Shown here: positions 28,925 to 38,284 of the stretch, piece by piece | How positions within the stretch are numbered: position 1 is the stretch's first letter | Layout of the letters: every line of letters starts with the position of its first letter | Source: Pelomonas baiyunensis | GTDB taxonomy: Bacteria > Pseudomonadota > Gammaproteobacteria > Burkholderiales > Burkholderiaceae_C | Direction of reading: 5' to 3' | Assembly: GCF_043555935.1 (NCBI RefSeq) | Contig: NZ_JBIGIB010000001.1 | Location: forward strand, 1,116,001 to 1,180,000 | Length of the DNA stretch: 64,000 nt | Made by a program: the position numbers and the translations under genes | Notes under the pieces: generated by a model | Told to the model about the DNA's origin: nothing | The model's input: the letters and a program-made list of their open reading frames with translations, nothing else | The model's database searches: none

Positions 28925-29718
28925 CGGAATCCGTTCTTCCATTCGCGCAGCACGGCCAGCACCTCGTCGGGGTGCGCGGCCGCGGTCAGGCGGTCGGGGG
29001 CGTGCTGGCGCGCGGCGTGTTGCACCGGGGCTTCTGCGCAACGCAGGAAAGGGTTGATGCGTTTTTCGGTGTCGAGCCGCGCGGGCAACGTCGGCTGGCC
29101 GGCGGCGCGTTGCGCGTCGCACCAATCGCTGTGCTGGGCGAGGGCCACGTTGTCAGGCTCCACGGCGCGGGCAAACCGCAGGTTGGACACGGTGTACTCG
29201 TGCGCGCAGCACACCCGCGTGCGGCCGGGCAGGGCGGCGAGGGCTTGCAGTGAGGCGTGCATCTGGGCGGCCGTGCCTTCGAACAGCCGGCCGCATCCGC
29301 CGCTGAACAGCGTGTCGCCGCAAAACAGCAGCGGGCCGGCCTCGCCCGCATCGGGCGCGAAGTAGGCCACGTGACCTGCGGTGTGGCCTGGCACGTCCAG
29401 CACGGCAAAGCGCAGGCCCAGCAGCTCGACATGGTCGCCGGCCTGCACGCGCTGCACCGGTTCGGGCAAGCGTTCGCGGGCCGGGCCGAACACGGGGCCT
29501 TTCAGGCGGGGGCGAAGCGCATCCACCCCGCCGACGTGATCGCCGTGGTGGTGGGTCAATAGAATGCCGGCGAGCGTCAGGCCCCGGTCATCCAGGGCCG
29601 CCACCACCGGCGCGGCATCACCGGGATCGACGACGAGGGCCTCGCGGCCGTTGTCCAGCAGCCAGAGGTAGTTGTCGTCGAAAGCGGGGACAGGCGTGAG
29701 CGTCAAACTGAGCGTCAA
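28921..29718 (-). CDS. gloB: Hydroxyacylglutathione hydrolase (glyoxalase II)
   Basis: 265 aa. Metallo-beta-lactamase fold enzyme that hydrolyses S-lactoylglutathione in methylglyoxal detoxification. It has PVPAFDDNYLWLLDNG at the N-terminus, the metal motif THHHGDHVGG (THxHxDH), VPGHTAGHVAY, FCGDTLFSGGCGRLFEG and CCAHEYTVSNLRFA. The start is TTG at 29718, with a second possible TTG four codons later. A TATACT hexamer 33 bases upstream may be its -10. The gloB start region faces the yafS start, nearly overlapping it. Confidence 0.93.
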   Translation of the reverse strand: MTLSLTLTPVPAFDDNYLWLLDNGREALVVDPGDAAPVVAALDDRGLTLAGILLTHHHGDHVGGVDALRPRLKGPVFGPARERLPEPVQRVQAGDHVELLGLRFAVLDVPGHTAGHVAYFAPDAGEAGPLLFCGDTLFSGGCGRLFEGTAAQMHASLQALAALPGRTRVCCAHEYTVSNLRFARAVEPDNVALAQHSDWCDAQRAAGQPTLPARLDTEKRINPFLRCAEAPVQHAARQHAPDRLTAAAHPDEVLAVLREWKNGFR

Positions 29719-29732
29719 TGTGGCGCCAACCC

Positions 29733-30476
29733 ATGACAGAGAAAGCGCCGAGTATAGATTTGGCAGCCTGGCTGCAGACCCCGCCCGGCCGCCATCTGCT
29801 GGCCTGGGAGCAGGCGCAGCTGGACGCCGCGGTGGCCGACCTCTTCGGGTTCCATGCGCTGCAGTTGGGCCTGCCTGAGCTGAACGGCTTGCAAGCCAAC
29901 CGCATGACGCACCGCTGGCAAGTCGGGCGCGACCTGCACTGCGAGCCCGATGCGCTGCCCTTCGCGACCGCGAGCCTGGACCTCGTGCTGCTGCCGCACG
30001 CGCTGGAACAAGCGGCCGATGCCCATGCGCTGCTGCGCGAGGTGGACCGGGTGCTGCGCCCGGAGGGGCGGCTCATTCTGCTGGGGCTGAACCCCGCGAG
30101 CCTGTGGGGCATGCGGCAAAAGCTCGGCCCGTGGCTGGGCCGGGGGGAGCCCTACCTGCCGCGCGACGGCGAATTCATCGGCTACTGGCGCCTGCGCGAC
30201 TGGCTCAAGCTGCTGAACCTGGAGGTGGAGGCGGCCCGCTTTGGCGTCTACCGGCCGCCCCTGCGCAGCGAGGCCTGGCTGCAACGCTGGGCGTGGGTGG
30301 ACGGCGTGGGCGCCCGCTGGTGGCCGGTGCTCGGCGCCGTGTATTTCATTCAGGCGGTCAAGCGGGTGCGCGGCACCCGGATGATCGGCCTGGCCCGGAA
30401 CTCGCGCGCGGCCGCCAAAAAGGCGGCGGCCGTCGCGCTCAACAACCAACACAAGAAGAATGACGGAAGCACCTAA
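29733..30476 (+). CDS. yafS: SAM-dependent methyltransferase, YafS type
   Basis: 247 aa. A class I methyltransferase-like protein with DLVLLPHALEQAADAHALLREVDRVLRPEGRLIL, which covers the motif II/III part of the Methyltransf_11 domain (quoted here as the pattern LREVDRVLRPEGR). The glycine-rich motif I is degenerate (WQVGRD). Position between gloB and rnhA matches E. coli yafS. The ATG at 29733 is chosen; another in frame at 29718 would overlap gloB. The stop overlaps the rnhA start by 17 bases. Substrate unknown. Confidence 0.82.
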   Translation: MTEKAPSIDLAAWLQTPPGRHLLAWEQAQLDAAVADLFGFHALQLGLPELNGLQANRMTHRWQVGRDLHCEPDALPFATASLDLVLLPHALEQAADAHALLREVDRVLRPEGRLILLGLNPASLWGMRQKLGPWLGRGEPYLPRDGEFIGYWRLRDWLKLLNLEVEAARFGVYRPPLRSEAWLQRWAWVDGVGARWWPVLGAVYFIQAVKRVRGTRMIGLARNSRAAAKKAAAVALNNQHKKNDGST

Positions 30477-30942
30477 ACCTGCCGTGGCCGTGAAGCGCCC
30501 CCAGGTCACGATCTATACCGACGGCGCCTGCAAGGGCAACCCGGGCCCCGGCGGCTGGGGGGCCTGGCTGTCCAGTGGTGGGCACGACAAAGAGCTCTTC
30601 GGCGGCGAGCACGGCACCACCAACAACCGCATGGAACTGACCGCGCCCATCGAGGCCCTGGCGTCCCTCAAGCGCAGCTGTGATGTGGTGATTTATCTGG
30701 ACAGCGAGTACGTCCGCAAGGGCATCACCGAGTGGATCGTGAACTGGCAGCGCCGCGGCTGGAAAACCGCCGACGGCAAGCCGGTGAAGAACGCCGACCT
30801 CTGGATGCGCTTGGATGCCTTGCGCAAGCTGCACCACGTGGATTGGCGCTGGGTGAAGGGCCACGCGGGCGACCCCGGCAACGAGCGCGCCGACGCGCTG
30901 GCCAACCAGGGCGTGGCCTCCATTGGCCGCGCGCGTCAGTAA
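30460..30942 (+). CDS. rnhA: Ribonuclease HI
   Basis: 160 aa, family length. It degrades RNA in RNA-DNA hybrids. Catalytic residues are present in IYTDGACKGNPGPGGWG (Asp), NRMELTAPIEAL (Glu), YLDSEYV (Asp) and WVKGHAGDPGNERAD (His and Asp). Its ATG lies inside the end of yafS (17-base overlap), so the pair is co-translated. In enterobacteria dnaQ is the next neighbour; here an amidohydrolase gene follows instead. Confidence 0.97.
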   Translation: MTEAPKPAVAVKRPQVTIYTDGACKGNPGPGGWGAWLSSGGHDKELFGGEHGTTNNRMELTAPIEALASLKRSCDVVIYLDSEYVRKGITEWIVNWQRRGWKTADGKPVKNADLWMRLDALRKLHHVDWRWVKGHAGDPGNERADALANQGVASIGRARQ

Positions 30943-30974
30943 AGTCCGCGCCACCGACTCCCGGGACTCTGCCC

Positions 30975-33020
30975 ATGAAGCTTCTGACCCCGCTGCTGGC
31001 GTTGCTGCTGGCGGCCTCCGCCCAGGCCCAGGTTCAGCCCCACGCGCCTGCAGCGCAGACCTACACCGTCGTGTGTGCCAAGGTGGCGTGCGGCCACTTG
31101 AAGGTGCAAGAAAGTGCCGGCCGCCTGGAGGTGGACTACAGCTACCGCAACAACGGCCGCGGCCCCGACCAGAAGGAGACCATGGCCTTCGCGCCCGATG
31201 GCACCTGGCTGGCCTACCGCACCGAGGGCGTGGCCACGTACGGCGCCCGCATTGCCGACCGCTTCGAGCGCGACGGCAGCCGGGCGCAGTGGGAGTCGTC
31301 GGTCGATCGGGGCGAGCGCAGCGGTGTGAGCCCGGAACTCGTGTACCTGCCGGTGCAGGCCAGCCCGGCATGGGCCGGCCGCCTGGCGCGCAGCCTGCTG
31401 CAGCGCCCGAATCGCCAGGCCGACGCGCTCCCGGTGGGGCGCCTGCGCATCGAGCGTGTGCAAACGCTCAAACCCGCCGGCGCCTCGTTCGACGTGGGCT
31501 TGTATGCCCTGGAAGGGCTGGACCTGGAGCCCGTGTACCTGTGGCTGCGCGAAGACGACCAGCGCCTGTTTGCGCAAGTGGCCCCGGGCTGGGGCGGCAC
31601 GCTGGAGCAGGGCTTCGAGGGCGAACTGGATCGGTTGTCCGACGCCCAGCGCAACGCGCAGCTGGTGCGCCTGGAGCGGCTGGCCAAAACGCTGCCGCAG
31701 CCGCTGGCTGGTTTGACCCTGATTGAAGGCGTGCGCTGGTTCGATGCCGCAGCGGCCGTGATGCGAGGGCCGGCGGACGTGTACCTGCAGGACGGGCGCA
31801 TCGCCGCCGTGGTGGCGCCGGGCCGGCTGAAAGGCGTGACGCCGCAGCAGCGCATCAGCGGCGCAGGGCGCAGCCTGCTGCCGGGCCTGGTGGACATGCA
31901 CGGCCACGTGGGCGTGGGCGACCTGCTGTTGAACCTGGCGGCCGGCGTGACCGCGGTGCGCGACGTGGGCAACAGCAATGCCGACCTGGCCGAGCTGCGG
32001 GGCCGCATTGCCCGCGGCGAAGTGCTGGGGCCGCGCATTTCGGCCAATGGCTTCATCGAAGGCAAGAGCCCGTTCTCGTCGCAGGCCGATTTCGTGCCCG
32101 ACAACCTGGCCGACGCGCTGGCCGCCATCGACTGGTACGCCGCCCACGGCTACCGCCAGCTCAAGCTCTACAACTCCATCCGCCCGGAGTGGGTGGCGCC
32201 CATGGTTGCGCACGCCCGCGCCCTGGGCCTGCGCACCGGCGGCCACGTGCCGGCTTTCATGACCGCCCGCCAGGCGGTGGAAGCCGGCTACGACGAGCTG
32301 CACCACATCAACCAGGTGACGCTGAACTTCCTGGTGGGCAAGGGCGATGACACCCGCACGTTGCTGCGCTTCAACCTGCCGGGCGACAAGGCGGCAGACT
32401 TGAAGCTCAACGACCAGCGCACGCAAGACTTCCTGGCCCTGCTGAAGAAAAAGGGCACCGTGGTGGATGCCACCATGGTGGCGTTTGAAGGCCAGTACAC
32501 CCAGCGTCAGGGCCAGCCCAACCCCAGCTACGCGATGGTGGCCGACCACCTGCCAGCCGTGGTGCAGCGCGGCCTGCTGGCGGCCGAGAGCGACCTGGAC
32601 GACACCAAGGCCCGCCGCTGGGGCGCGAGCTGGAAGGTCATGATGGACCTGCTGCGGCGCCTGCACGAGGCCGGCATCCCACTGGTGTCGGGCACCGACG
32701 CCACGCCGGGCTTCGCCTTGCACCGGGAACTGGAGCTCTACGTGCAGGCCGGCATTCCGGCAGCGCAGGCGCTCAAGATCGCCACCTGGAACGGCGCCAA
32801 GTACAGCGACCGCCTGAACGAGATCGGCAGCATCGAGCGCGGCAAACGCGCGGACCTGCTGCTGGTGGAGGGCGACCCCACCGCCGACATCCGTGCGCTG
32901 CGCCGGGTGGCGCTGGTGATCCAGGCGCAGGGCGACGAGGCCCGTGCGCTGTCGCCGGCGGCGCTGTTCGAGAGCATGGGCATCCGCCCGTTCGTGCCGG
33001 CGGCCGAGGTTCGCCGGTGA
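30975..33020 (+). CDS. Secreted amidohydrolase family protein
   Basis: 681 aa. A signal peptide (MKLLTPLLALLLAASAQAQ) is followed by an N-terminal domain of about 230 residues with no recognised fold, then an amidohydrolase domain. The metal site LVDMHGHVGVGD, the later HVPAF and HHINQ histidines, SGTDATPGF with the catalytic Asp, and the C-terminal IGSIERGKRADLLLVEGDP strand are all visible. Related proteins are annotated as imidazolonepropionase-like or peptidase-like hydrolases; the substrate cannot be told. It overlaps the next gene by 4 bases (GTGA), so the two are coupled. Confidence 0.88.
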   Translation: MKLLTPLLALLLAASAQAQVQPHAPAAQTYTVVCAKVACGHLKVQESAGRLEVDYSYRNNGRGPDQKETMAFAPDGTWLAYRTEGVATYGARIADRFERDGSRAQWESSVDRGERSGVSPELVYLPVQASPAWAGRLARSLLQRPNRQADALPVGRLRIERVQTLKPAGASFDVGLYALEGLDLEPVYLWLREDDQRLFAQVAPGWGGTLEQGFEGELDRLSDAQRNAQLVRLERLAKTLPQPLAGLTLIEGVRWFDAAAAVMRGPADVYLQDGRIAAVVAPGRLKGVTPQQRISGAGRSLLPGLVDMHGHVGVGDLLLNLAAGVTAVRDVGNSNADLAELRGRIARGEVLGPRISANGFIEGKSPFSSQADFVPDNLADALAAIDWYAAHGYRQLKLYNSIRPEWVAPMVAHARALGLRTGGHVPAFMTARQAVEAGYDELHHINQVTLNFLVGKGDDTRTLLRFNLPGDKAADLKLNDQRTQDFLALLKKKGTVVDATMVAFEGQYTQRQGQPNPSYAMVADHLPAVVQRGLLAAESDLDDTKARRWGASWKVMMDLLRRLHEAGIPLVSGTDATPGFALHRELELYVQAGIPAAQALKIATWNGAKYSDRLNEIGSIERGKRADLLLVEGDPTADIRALRRVALVIQAQGDEARALSPAALFESMGIRPFVPAAEVRR

Positions 33021-34615
33021 GCAGCCCGGGGCGCCTCTGCGGGTTCGGCGGCGCCACGCTGCTGGCGCTGTTGATCGGATGGGCAGGCGCCACCGGCGCC
33101 CACGCCGACACCACGTTGCGCCTGTGCACCGCAGGCAGCCCCAAGAGCTTCGATCCGGCGATGACCGACAGCGGCATCGACCACCAAGCCCACCTGCCCA
33201 TCTTCAGCACCCTGGTCGAGACCCGACGCGGCGGCGATGAACTGCTGCCCGGTCTGGCCGCCAGCTGGAGCGTCAGCCCCGATGGCCTGGCTTACACCTT
33301 CGAGCTGCGCCGCGGCGTGCGCTGGCAAACCGTGGAGGGCTTCAAGCCCAGCCGCGAGTTCAATGCCGACGATGTGCTGTTCACCTTCGGCCGGTTGCTC
33401 AACCGCGACAGCGCCTTTGCCAAGGCCTTTCCCAGCGTGTCGCCCTATGTGGTGTCCTTTGGCTGGGAGAAGCTCATCCAGAAGGTCGAGCGGCTGGGCG
33501 ACCACCAGGTGCGCATCACGCTGGCCGAGCGGGACGCGTCCTTCCTGTCGGCGCTGAGCTTTGCGTTCGCCATGATCCAGTCGGCCGAGCTGGGCGCGCA
33601 GTTGCTGCAGGCCGGCACGCCGCAGCGCATCGCGCAGATGCCGGTGGGCACCGGGCCGTTCCAGCTCAAGAGCTTCCGGGCCGACAGCGTGATCCGCTAC
33701 GTGAAGCACCCTGGCTGGTGGCGCCAGGCCGAGCGGCCGCGGGCCGACCAACTGGTGTTTGCCGTGACCCCAGACGGCAGCGTGCGCGCGCAGCGCTTGA
33801 AGCGCGACGAATGTGACCTGGCCGCGCCGGTGGGCCCGGCCGAAATGGCCGATCTGCAAAAGGACCCTGCGATCCGCATGGCCACCGCGCCGGGCATGAA
33901 CGTGGGCATCCTGGCCTACAACACCCGCCGCCCGGCGCTGGCCAAGCTGGAGGTGCGCCAGGCGCTGGACATGGCCATCGACAAGGCGGCCCTGGTGCGC
34001 GTGGTGTACGGCGACGCTGGCACTGTGGCCCACAGCCCCATGCCGGCGGCCAACTGGGCGCACGACGCCAGCCTGAAAAGCGCGCCGTACGACCCCGCCA
34101 AGGCGCGCGCCCTGCTGCAAAAGGCCGGCGTGCTGCCGCTGAACCTCACGCTCTGGGCCATGCCGGTGGTGCGGGCCTACAACCCGAACGGCCAGCGCAT
34201 GGCGCAAATGATCCAGGCCGACTGGGCCAAGGTGGGCGTCACCGCGCGCATCGTCAGCTACGAGTGGGGCGAGTACCTGCGCCGCATCGACGCTGGCGAC
34301 CACGACACCGCGCTGTCCGGCTGGCTGGGAGACCCTGAGCCCGCCAGCACGGCCGGCCAGCTCGCCTGCGGGGCGGCCAGCGGCACCTTCTGGTGCAACC
34401 CGGCGTACGACCAACTGCTGTCTCAAGCCCGCCAGGCCCTGCAGCAAGGCGAGCGCCGCACGCTCTACGCCAAGGCCCAGCGTTTGGCGATGGAACAACT
34501 GCCCTGGACGCCCATCGCCTACGGCCGCCAGGCCGTGCCGGTGCGGGCATCGGTCAAGGGCTTCGTGCTGGACCTGGACGGCAGCATCTACCTGGACGGG
34601 GCGCTTCCCCGCTGA
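33017..34615 (+). CDS. ABC transporter substrate-binding protein, peptide type (SBP_bac_5)
   Basis: 532 aa. A signal peptide ends around GAHA. The family pattern is clear: LRLCTAGSPKSFDPAMTD, LVETRRGGDELLPGLAASW, YTFELRRGVRW, FNADDVLFTFGRLL, MPVGTGPFQLKSF, LEVRQALDMAIDKAALV and the C-terminal LPWTPIAYGRQAVPVRASVKG. It resembles periplasmic dipeptide-binding DppA. No permease or ATPase genes are adjacent; it is coupled instead to the secreted amidohydrolase through a GTGA overlap. It may deliver the hydrolase product, but that is inference. Confidence 0.9.
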   Translation: MSSPGRLCGFGGATLLALLIGWAGATGAHADTTLRLCTAGSPKSFDPAMTDSGIDHQAHLPIFSTLVETRRGGDELLPGLAASWSVSPDGLAYTFELRRGVRWQTVEGFKPSREFNADDVLFTFGRLLNRDSAFAKAFPSVSPYVVSFGWEKLIQKVERLGDHQVRITLAERDASFLSALSFAFAMIQSAELGAQLLQAGTPQRIAQMPVGTGPFQLKSFRADSVIRYVKHPGWWRQAERPRADQLVFAVTPDGSVRAQRLKRDECDLAAPVGPAEMADLQKDPAIRMATAPGMNVGILAYNTRRPALAKLEVRQALDMAIDKAALVRVVYGDAGTVAHSPMPAANWAHDASLKSAPYDPAKARALLQKAGVLPLNLTLWAMPVVRAYNPNGQRMAQMIQADWAKVGVTARIVSYEWGEYLRRIDAGDHDTALSGWLGDPEPASTAGQLACGAASGTFWCNPAYDQLLSQARQALQQGERRTLYAKAQRLAMEQLPWTPIAYGRQAVPVRASVKGFVLDLDGSIYLDGALPR

Positions 34616-34705
34616 GAATGAGCCCCCCGGGCCCCAGCCGGGCGTGGCCCACCCTCTGTGGGTGTGGCGTTGCAGGCGGCATGGACAACTGAAAAGGAAG
34701 ACGCG

Positions 34706-35272
34706 ATGAGCATCAAGAGCGACAAGTGGATCCGCCGCATGGCCGAGCAGCACGGCATGATCGAGCCGTTCGAGCCGGGCCAGATCCGCGAGCACAACGG
34801 CCGCAAGATCGTCAGCTACGGCACCAGCAGCTACGGCTACGACATCCGCTGCGCGCCCGAGTTCAAGGTGTTCACCAACATCCACAGCACGGTGGTGGAC
34901 CCGAAGAACTTTGACGAAAACAGCTTTGTGGACGTCAACAAGGACGTCTGCATCATCCCGCCCAACAGCTTCGCGCTGGCCCGCACGGTCGAGTACTTCC
35001 GCATTCCGCGCAACGTGCTGACGGTGTGCCTGGGTAAAAGCACCTATGCCCGCTGCGGCATCATCGTCAACGTCACCCCCTTCGAGCCCGAGTGGGAGGG
35101 CTACGTGACGCTGGAGTTCAGCAACACCACGCCGCTGCCGGCCAAGATCTACGCGGGCGAGGGCTGCGCGCAGGTGCTGTTCTTCGAGAGCGACGAGGTC
35201 TGCGAGACCAGCTACAAAGACCGTGGCGGCAAGTACCAGGGCCAGGTGGGCGTGACACTGCCCAAGACCTGA
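34706..35272 (+). CDS. dcd: dCTP deaminase
   Basis: 188 aa, typical size. Converts dCTP to dUTP for thymidylate synthesis. It starts MSIKSDKWIRRMAEQHGMI and contains SYGTSSYGYDIRCAPEFKVF, SKT-like GKSTYARCGIIVNVTPFEPE (with the catalytic Arg and Glu area) and the C-terminal SYKDRGGKYQGQ. An AAGGAAG ribosome site lies before the ATG. A hairpin terminator candidate follows. Confidence 0.97.
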   Translation: MSIKSDKWIRRMAEQHGMIEPFEPGQIREHNGRKIVSYGTSSYGYDIRCAPEFKVFTNIHSTVVDPKNFDENSFVDVNKDVCIIPPNSFALARTVEYFRIPRNVLTVCLGKSTYARCGIIVNVTPFEPEWEGYVTLEFSNTTPLPAKIYAGEGCAQVLFFESDEVCETSYKDRGGKYQGQVGVTLPKT

Positions 35273-35319
35273 GCGCGGCCGAGGGGCGGCTCGCGCCGCC
35301 CAACTCTCGGCCGAACTTG

Positions 35320-35360
35320 AGCCCGAAGAGCGCCGGACTGGGCGGCCTTTTCGGGCTTTA
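35320..35360 (+). terminator. Candidate terminator after dcd
   Basis: AGCCCGAA (35320-35327) pairs with TTCGGGCT (35350-35357), followed by TTAT. The loop is itself GC-rich and the U tract short, so confidence is moderate. Confidence 0.45.
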
Positions 35361-35427
35361 TCCGGGCTTGGCCCGGCCGACAGGCCTGCACCATGGCGGG
35401 CATGCCAGCCGTCCGCCGAGGCCCGCC

Positions 35428-35796
35428 ATGATGATTCCGCTGCACCTCGTTCCCGTGCCTGCCGACGAACCCCGCGGCTGGGGCGACCCGGGCCACGCCG
35501 ACCGCGGCTTGAAGATCGCGCAGGGCCTGCACCTGGGCGACATCCGGGCGCTCGGCCTGACCGTGACCGGTGCCACCAGCGGCGCCGTGAGCACCGGCGA
35601 CCTGCTGCGCTTCGGCCAGGCCATGTGCGACGCCGGCCAAGCCATCAACCCTACCCGCATGCTGTACGACCGGCAGTACGCCTTCGAATGCCTGCGCGGT
35701 GCGCTGGGCAGCAGCCACCCCGGGCTCACCGACCTGGCGCTGGACCTGTTCGAGGCCTACCAGGCCTCGGGCGAGTGGATCGGCCTGGCGCACTGA
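35428..35796 (+). CDS. Conserved-looking hypothetical protein
   Basis: 122 aa, not recognised. It starts MMIPLHLVPVPADEPRGWG, has no signal peptide or membrane segment and no obvious catalytic motif. The C-terminal half is helical (LRFGQAMCDAGQ, LTDLALDLFEAYQASGEW). It lies alone between dcd and the S46 peptidase on the same strand. Codon use looks like the neighbours, which supports it being real. Confidence 0.55.
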   Translation: MMIPLHLVPVPADEPRGWGDPGHADRGLKIAQGLHLGDIRALGLTVTGATSGAVSTGDLLRFGQAMCDAGQAINPTRMLYDRQYAFECLRGALGSSHPGLTDLALDLFEAYQASGEWIGLAH

Positions 35797-35954
35797 AGCC
35801 TGGCGGCTGCACAGCACAGAGCCCACGCTTCCACGCTGCCCACCGCGCGCACCTTGGGGCTTTCCCCGGGGCGCATCCCTGCCTTTTCGCACCCCGAAGG
35901 ATGCAGGCCTGCGGGTTACGCTCGCGGTTTCGTCTTACCGAGTCGAACCGCTTC

Positions 35955-38147
35955 ATGACCCGTCACTCCCTCACGCTGCTGGCCAGCGCCGCTCTGGCCA
36001 GCCTGGCCGTCACCGCCCATGCCGACGAAGGCATGTGGATGCCCAAGCAACTGCCGCAAATCTCCAAGGCCCTCAAGGCCGGCGGCCTGGCGCTGGACCC
36101 GGCCAAGCTCAAGGAGCTGACCGACTTCCCCATGGGCGCCGTCGTGTCGCTGGGCGGCTGCACCGCGAGCTTCGTGTCGCCCCAGGGCCTGGTGGTCACC
36201 AACCACCACTGCGCTTACGGCAGCATCCAGTACAACTCCAAGCCCGACCGTGACCTGCTGAAGAACGGCTTCTACGCCGCCACGCTGGCCGACGAACTGC
36301 CCGCCGCCCCGGGCAGCCGCGTGCTGGTGACAGTGGACATGAAGGACGTCAGCGCCGAGGTGCTGAACGCCAAGACGTTGGCGCTGGTGGGCAAGGCCCG
36401 CACCGACGCGATCGAAGCCACCGAGAAGCAACTCGTGGCCGCCTGCGAGGCCGACAAGGGCCACCGCTGCAACGTCTACCCCTTCTTCGGCGGTCTGCAG
36501 TACCAACTGATCAAGCAGCTGGAAATTCGTGACGTGCGCCTGGTGCACGCCCCGGCCACCGGCGTGGGCCTGTTCGGCGGCGACGCCGACAACTGGATGT
36601 GGCCCCGCCACACCGGCGACTACAGCTTCTACCGCGCCTACGTGGGCCCGGACGGCAAGCCTGCCGACTTCAGCAAGGACAACAAGCCCTACGTGCCCAA
36701 GCACCATCTGAAGGTGGCCTCGCCCACGGCCAGCCCGCTGAACGAAGGCGACTTCGTCATGGTCACCGGGTACCCCGGCCGCACCAACCGCCACCGCCTG
36801 CCCACCGAGGTGGACTTCGCCTTCGCGTGGCAGCAGCCCACCACGATCAAGACGCTGGGTGAGGCCATCGAGCTGGTGAAGACCGAGACCGCCGGCCGCC
36901 GCGACGCCGAGATCAAGATGGCTGCGCGCCTGCAAGGCCTGCAGAACGGCTACAAGAACCTGCAAGGTCAGCACAAGAGCGCCGAGGGCAGCGACATCCT
37001 GGCCCGCAAGCAAGCCGGCTTCGAAGAGCTCAAGACCTGGGTGAAGGGCGACGCCAAGCGCCAGGCCCGCTACGGCGCCGACCTGGCCGCCACCGAGAGC
37101 CTGATTGCCGAGCGCCAGACTCTGGCCCGCAACGAGCACTACATGGGCTTCATGTCGCCCACGCTGCTGGGCGCCGCACGCCAGCTGTACCAGGCCGCGC
37201 AAGAGCGCGCCAAGCCGGACGCCGAGCGCAAGAGCGGCTACCAGGACCGTGACCTGCCGCGCCTGAAGGCCGGCCAGCAAGCCCTGGACCGCCGCTACGA
37301 CGAGCAGACCGACAAGCGCCTGGCCGCCCACTTCCTGGCCGCCTACCTGGCGCAGCCGGCCAACACGCTGAACGCCGCCTGGCTGAGCGCGCTGGGTCTG
37401 CAGGCCGGCCAAGGTGAAGCCGCGATCCGCGCCCGCCTGGACGCCGTGTACAGCGCCAGCAAGCTGTCCGACACCGCCACCCGCATGGCGTGGCTGGACA
37501 AGGACGTGGCCGCCTTCAAGGCCAGCGATGACGCCTTCATCAAGCTCGCCGTCGCCCTGTACGACGACGACCAGGCCCGCGAGAACCGCGACAAGGAACT
37601 GGCCGGCAAGCTGCAAAAGGCCTACGCCGGCGTGCAGCAAGCCAAGATCGACTTCGCCGCCAGCCGCGGCCAGGCCGTGTACCCGGACGCCAACGGCACG
37701 CTGCGCATCAGCTTCGGCAAGGTGCAGGGCCGTGAAACCGGCCGCGACGGCGAAAGCTGGAAGGCCTTCACCACCGTCAACGGCATCGTGGCCAAGCACA
37801 AGGGCCCGACGGAAGCCGGCGGTGAGTTCAACGCTCCGGCCGAGCAGCTGGCCGCCATCAAGGCCCGCAACTTCGGCCCGTACTACGTGAAGGCGCTGGA
37901 CTCGGTGCCGGTCAACTTCCTGGCCACGCTGGACACCACCGGTGGCAACTCCGGCAGCCCGGTGCTGAACAAGAAGGGCGAGCTGATCGGCCTGCTGTTC
38001 GACGGCACGCTGGACGCCGTGATCTCCGACTGGGACTTCAACCCCAAGATGGTTCGCAGCATCTGCATGGACTCGCGCTACATGCTTTGGCAGATGAGCA
38101 CGGTGGACAAGACGACGCGGTTGTTGGATGAGATGGGTGTCAAGTAA
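35955..38147 (+). CDS. S46 family dipeptidyl peptidase (DPP7/DPP11 type)
   Basis: 730 aa, the family length. A signal peptide (cleavage near AHA-DE) exports it to the periplasm, where S46 enzymes release dipeptides from the N-terminus of peptides. The catalytic triad is visible: His in VVTNHHCAYGS (second His, residue 85), Asp in DADNWMWPRHTGDYSF, and Ser in TTGGNSGSPVLNKKGELIG. The mature N-terminus DEGMWMPKQLP is also characteristic. Specificity (acidic versus hydrophobic P1) cannot be assigned from what I can see. It is followed by a cluster of hairpins and convergent yceI. Confidence 0.94.
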   Translation: MTRHSLTLLASAALASLAVTAHADEGMWMPKQLPQISKALKAGGLALDPAKLKELTDFPMGAVVSLGGCTASFVSPQGLVVTNHHCAYGSIQYNSKPDRDLLKNGFYAATLADELPAAPGSRVLVTVDMKDVSAEVLNAKTLALVGKARTDAIEATEKQLVAACEADKGHRCNVYPFFGGLQYQLIKQLEIRDVRLVHAPATGVGLFGGDADNWMWPRHTGDYSFYRAYVGPDGKPADFSKDNKPYVPKHHLKVASPTASPLNEGDFVMVTGYPGRTNRHRLPTEVDFAFAWQQPTTIKTLGEAIELVKTETAGRRDAEIKMAARLQGLQNGYKNLQGQHKSAEGSDILARKQAGFEELKTWVKGDAKRQARYGADLAATESLIAERQTLARNEHYMGFMSPTLLGAARQLYQAAQERAKPDAERKSGYQDRDLPRLKAGQQALDRRYDEQTDKRLAAHFLAAYLAQPANTLNAAWLSALGLQAGQGEAAIRARLDAVYSASKLSDTATRMAWLDKDVAAFKASDDAFIKLAVALYDDDQARENRDKELAGKLQKAYAGVQQAKIDFAASRGQAVYPDANGTLRISFGKVQGRETGRDGESWKAFTTVNGIVAKHKGPTEAGGEFNAPAEQLAAIKARNFGPYYVKALDSVPVNFLATLDTTGGNSGSPVLNKKGELIGLLFDGTLDAVISDWDFNPKMVRSICMDSRYMLWQMSTVDKTTRLLDEMGVK

Positions 38148-38159
38148 CCCACCCCCTAC

Positions 38160-38224
38160 GGCCTCGCGGCCGCCCCCTCAAGGGGGCACTGCCAGTGGCC
38201 CGGCAAAGCCGGTTCCACGGCAGT
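38160..38224 (+). repeat. Three consecutive extragenic palindromes after the S46 peptidase gene
   Basis: GGCC-TCGC-GGCC (38160-38171), the near-perfect palindrome GCCCCCT-CA-AGGGGGC (38172-38187), and a longer interrupted hairpin with ACTGCC / GGCAGT ends and a GCCGG core (38188-38224) lie end to end. The composition resembles extragenic palindromic repeats I associate with Burkholderiales genomes; no second copy is evident here. Confidence 0.7.
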
Positions 38225-38234
38225 TGCAGGATGA

Positions 38235-38265
38235 GAAGAAGGGCAGCGATTCGCTGCCCTTCTTC
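38235..38265. terminator. Shared hairpin terminator between the S46 gene and yceI
   Basis: A 13-bp perfect stem GAAGAAGGGCAGC / GCTGCCCTTCTTC with a 5-base loop, followed on the plus strand by GTTTC. It can serve both convergent genes. Confidence 0.6.
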
Positions 38266-38284
38266 GTTTCGAGCCGGTCTGCGC

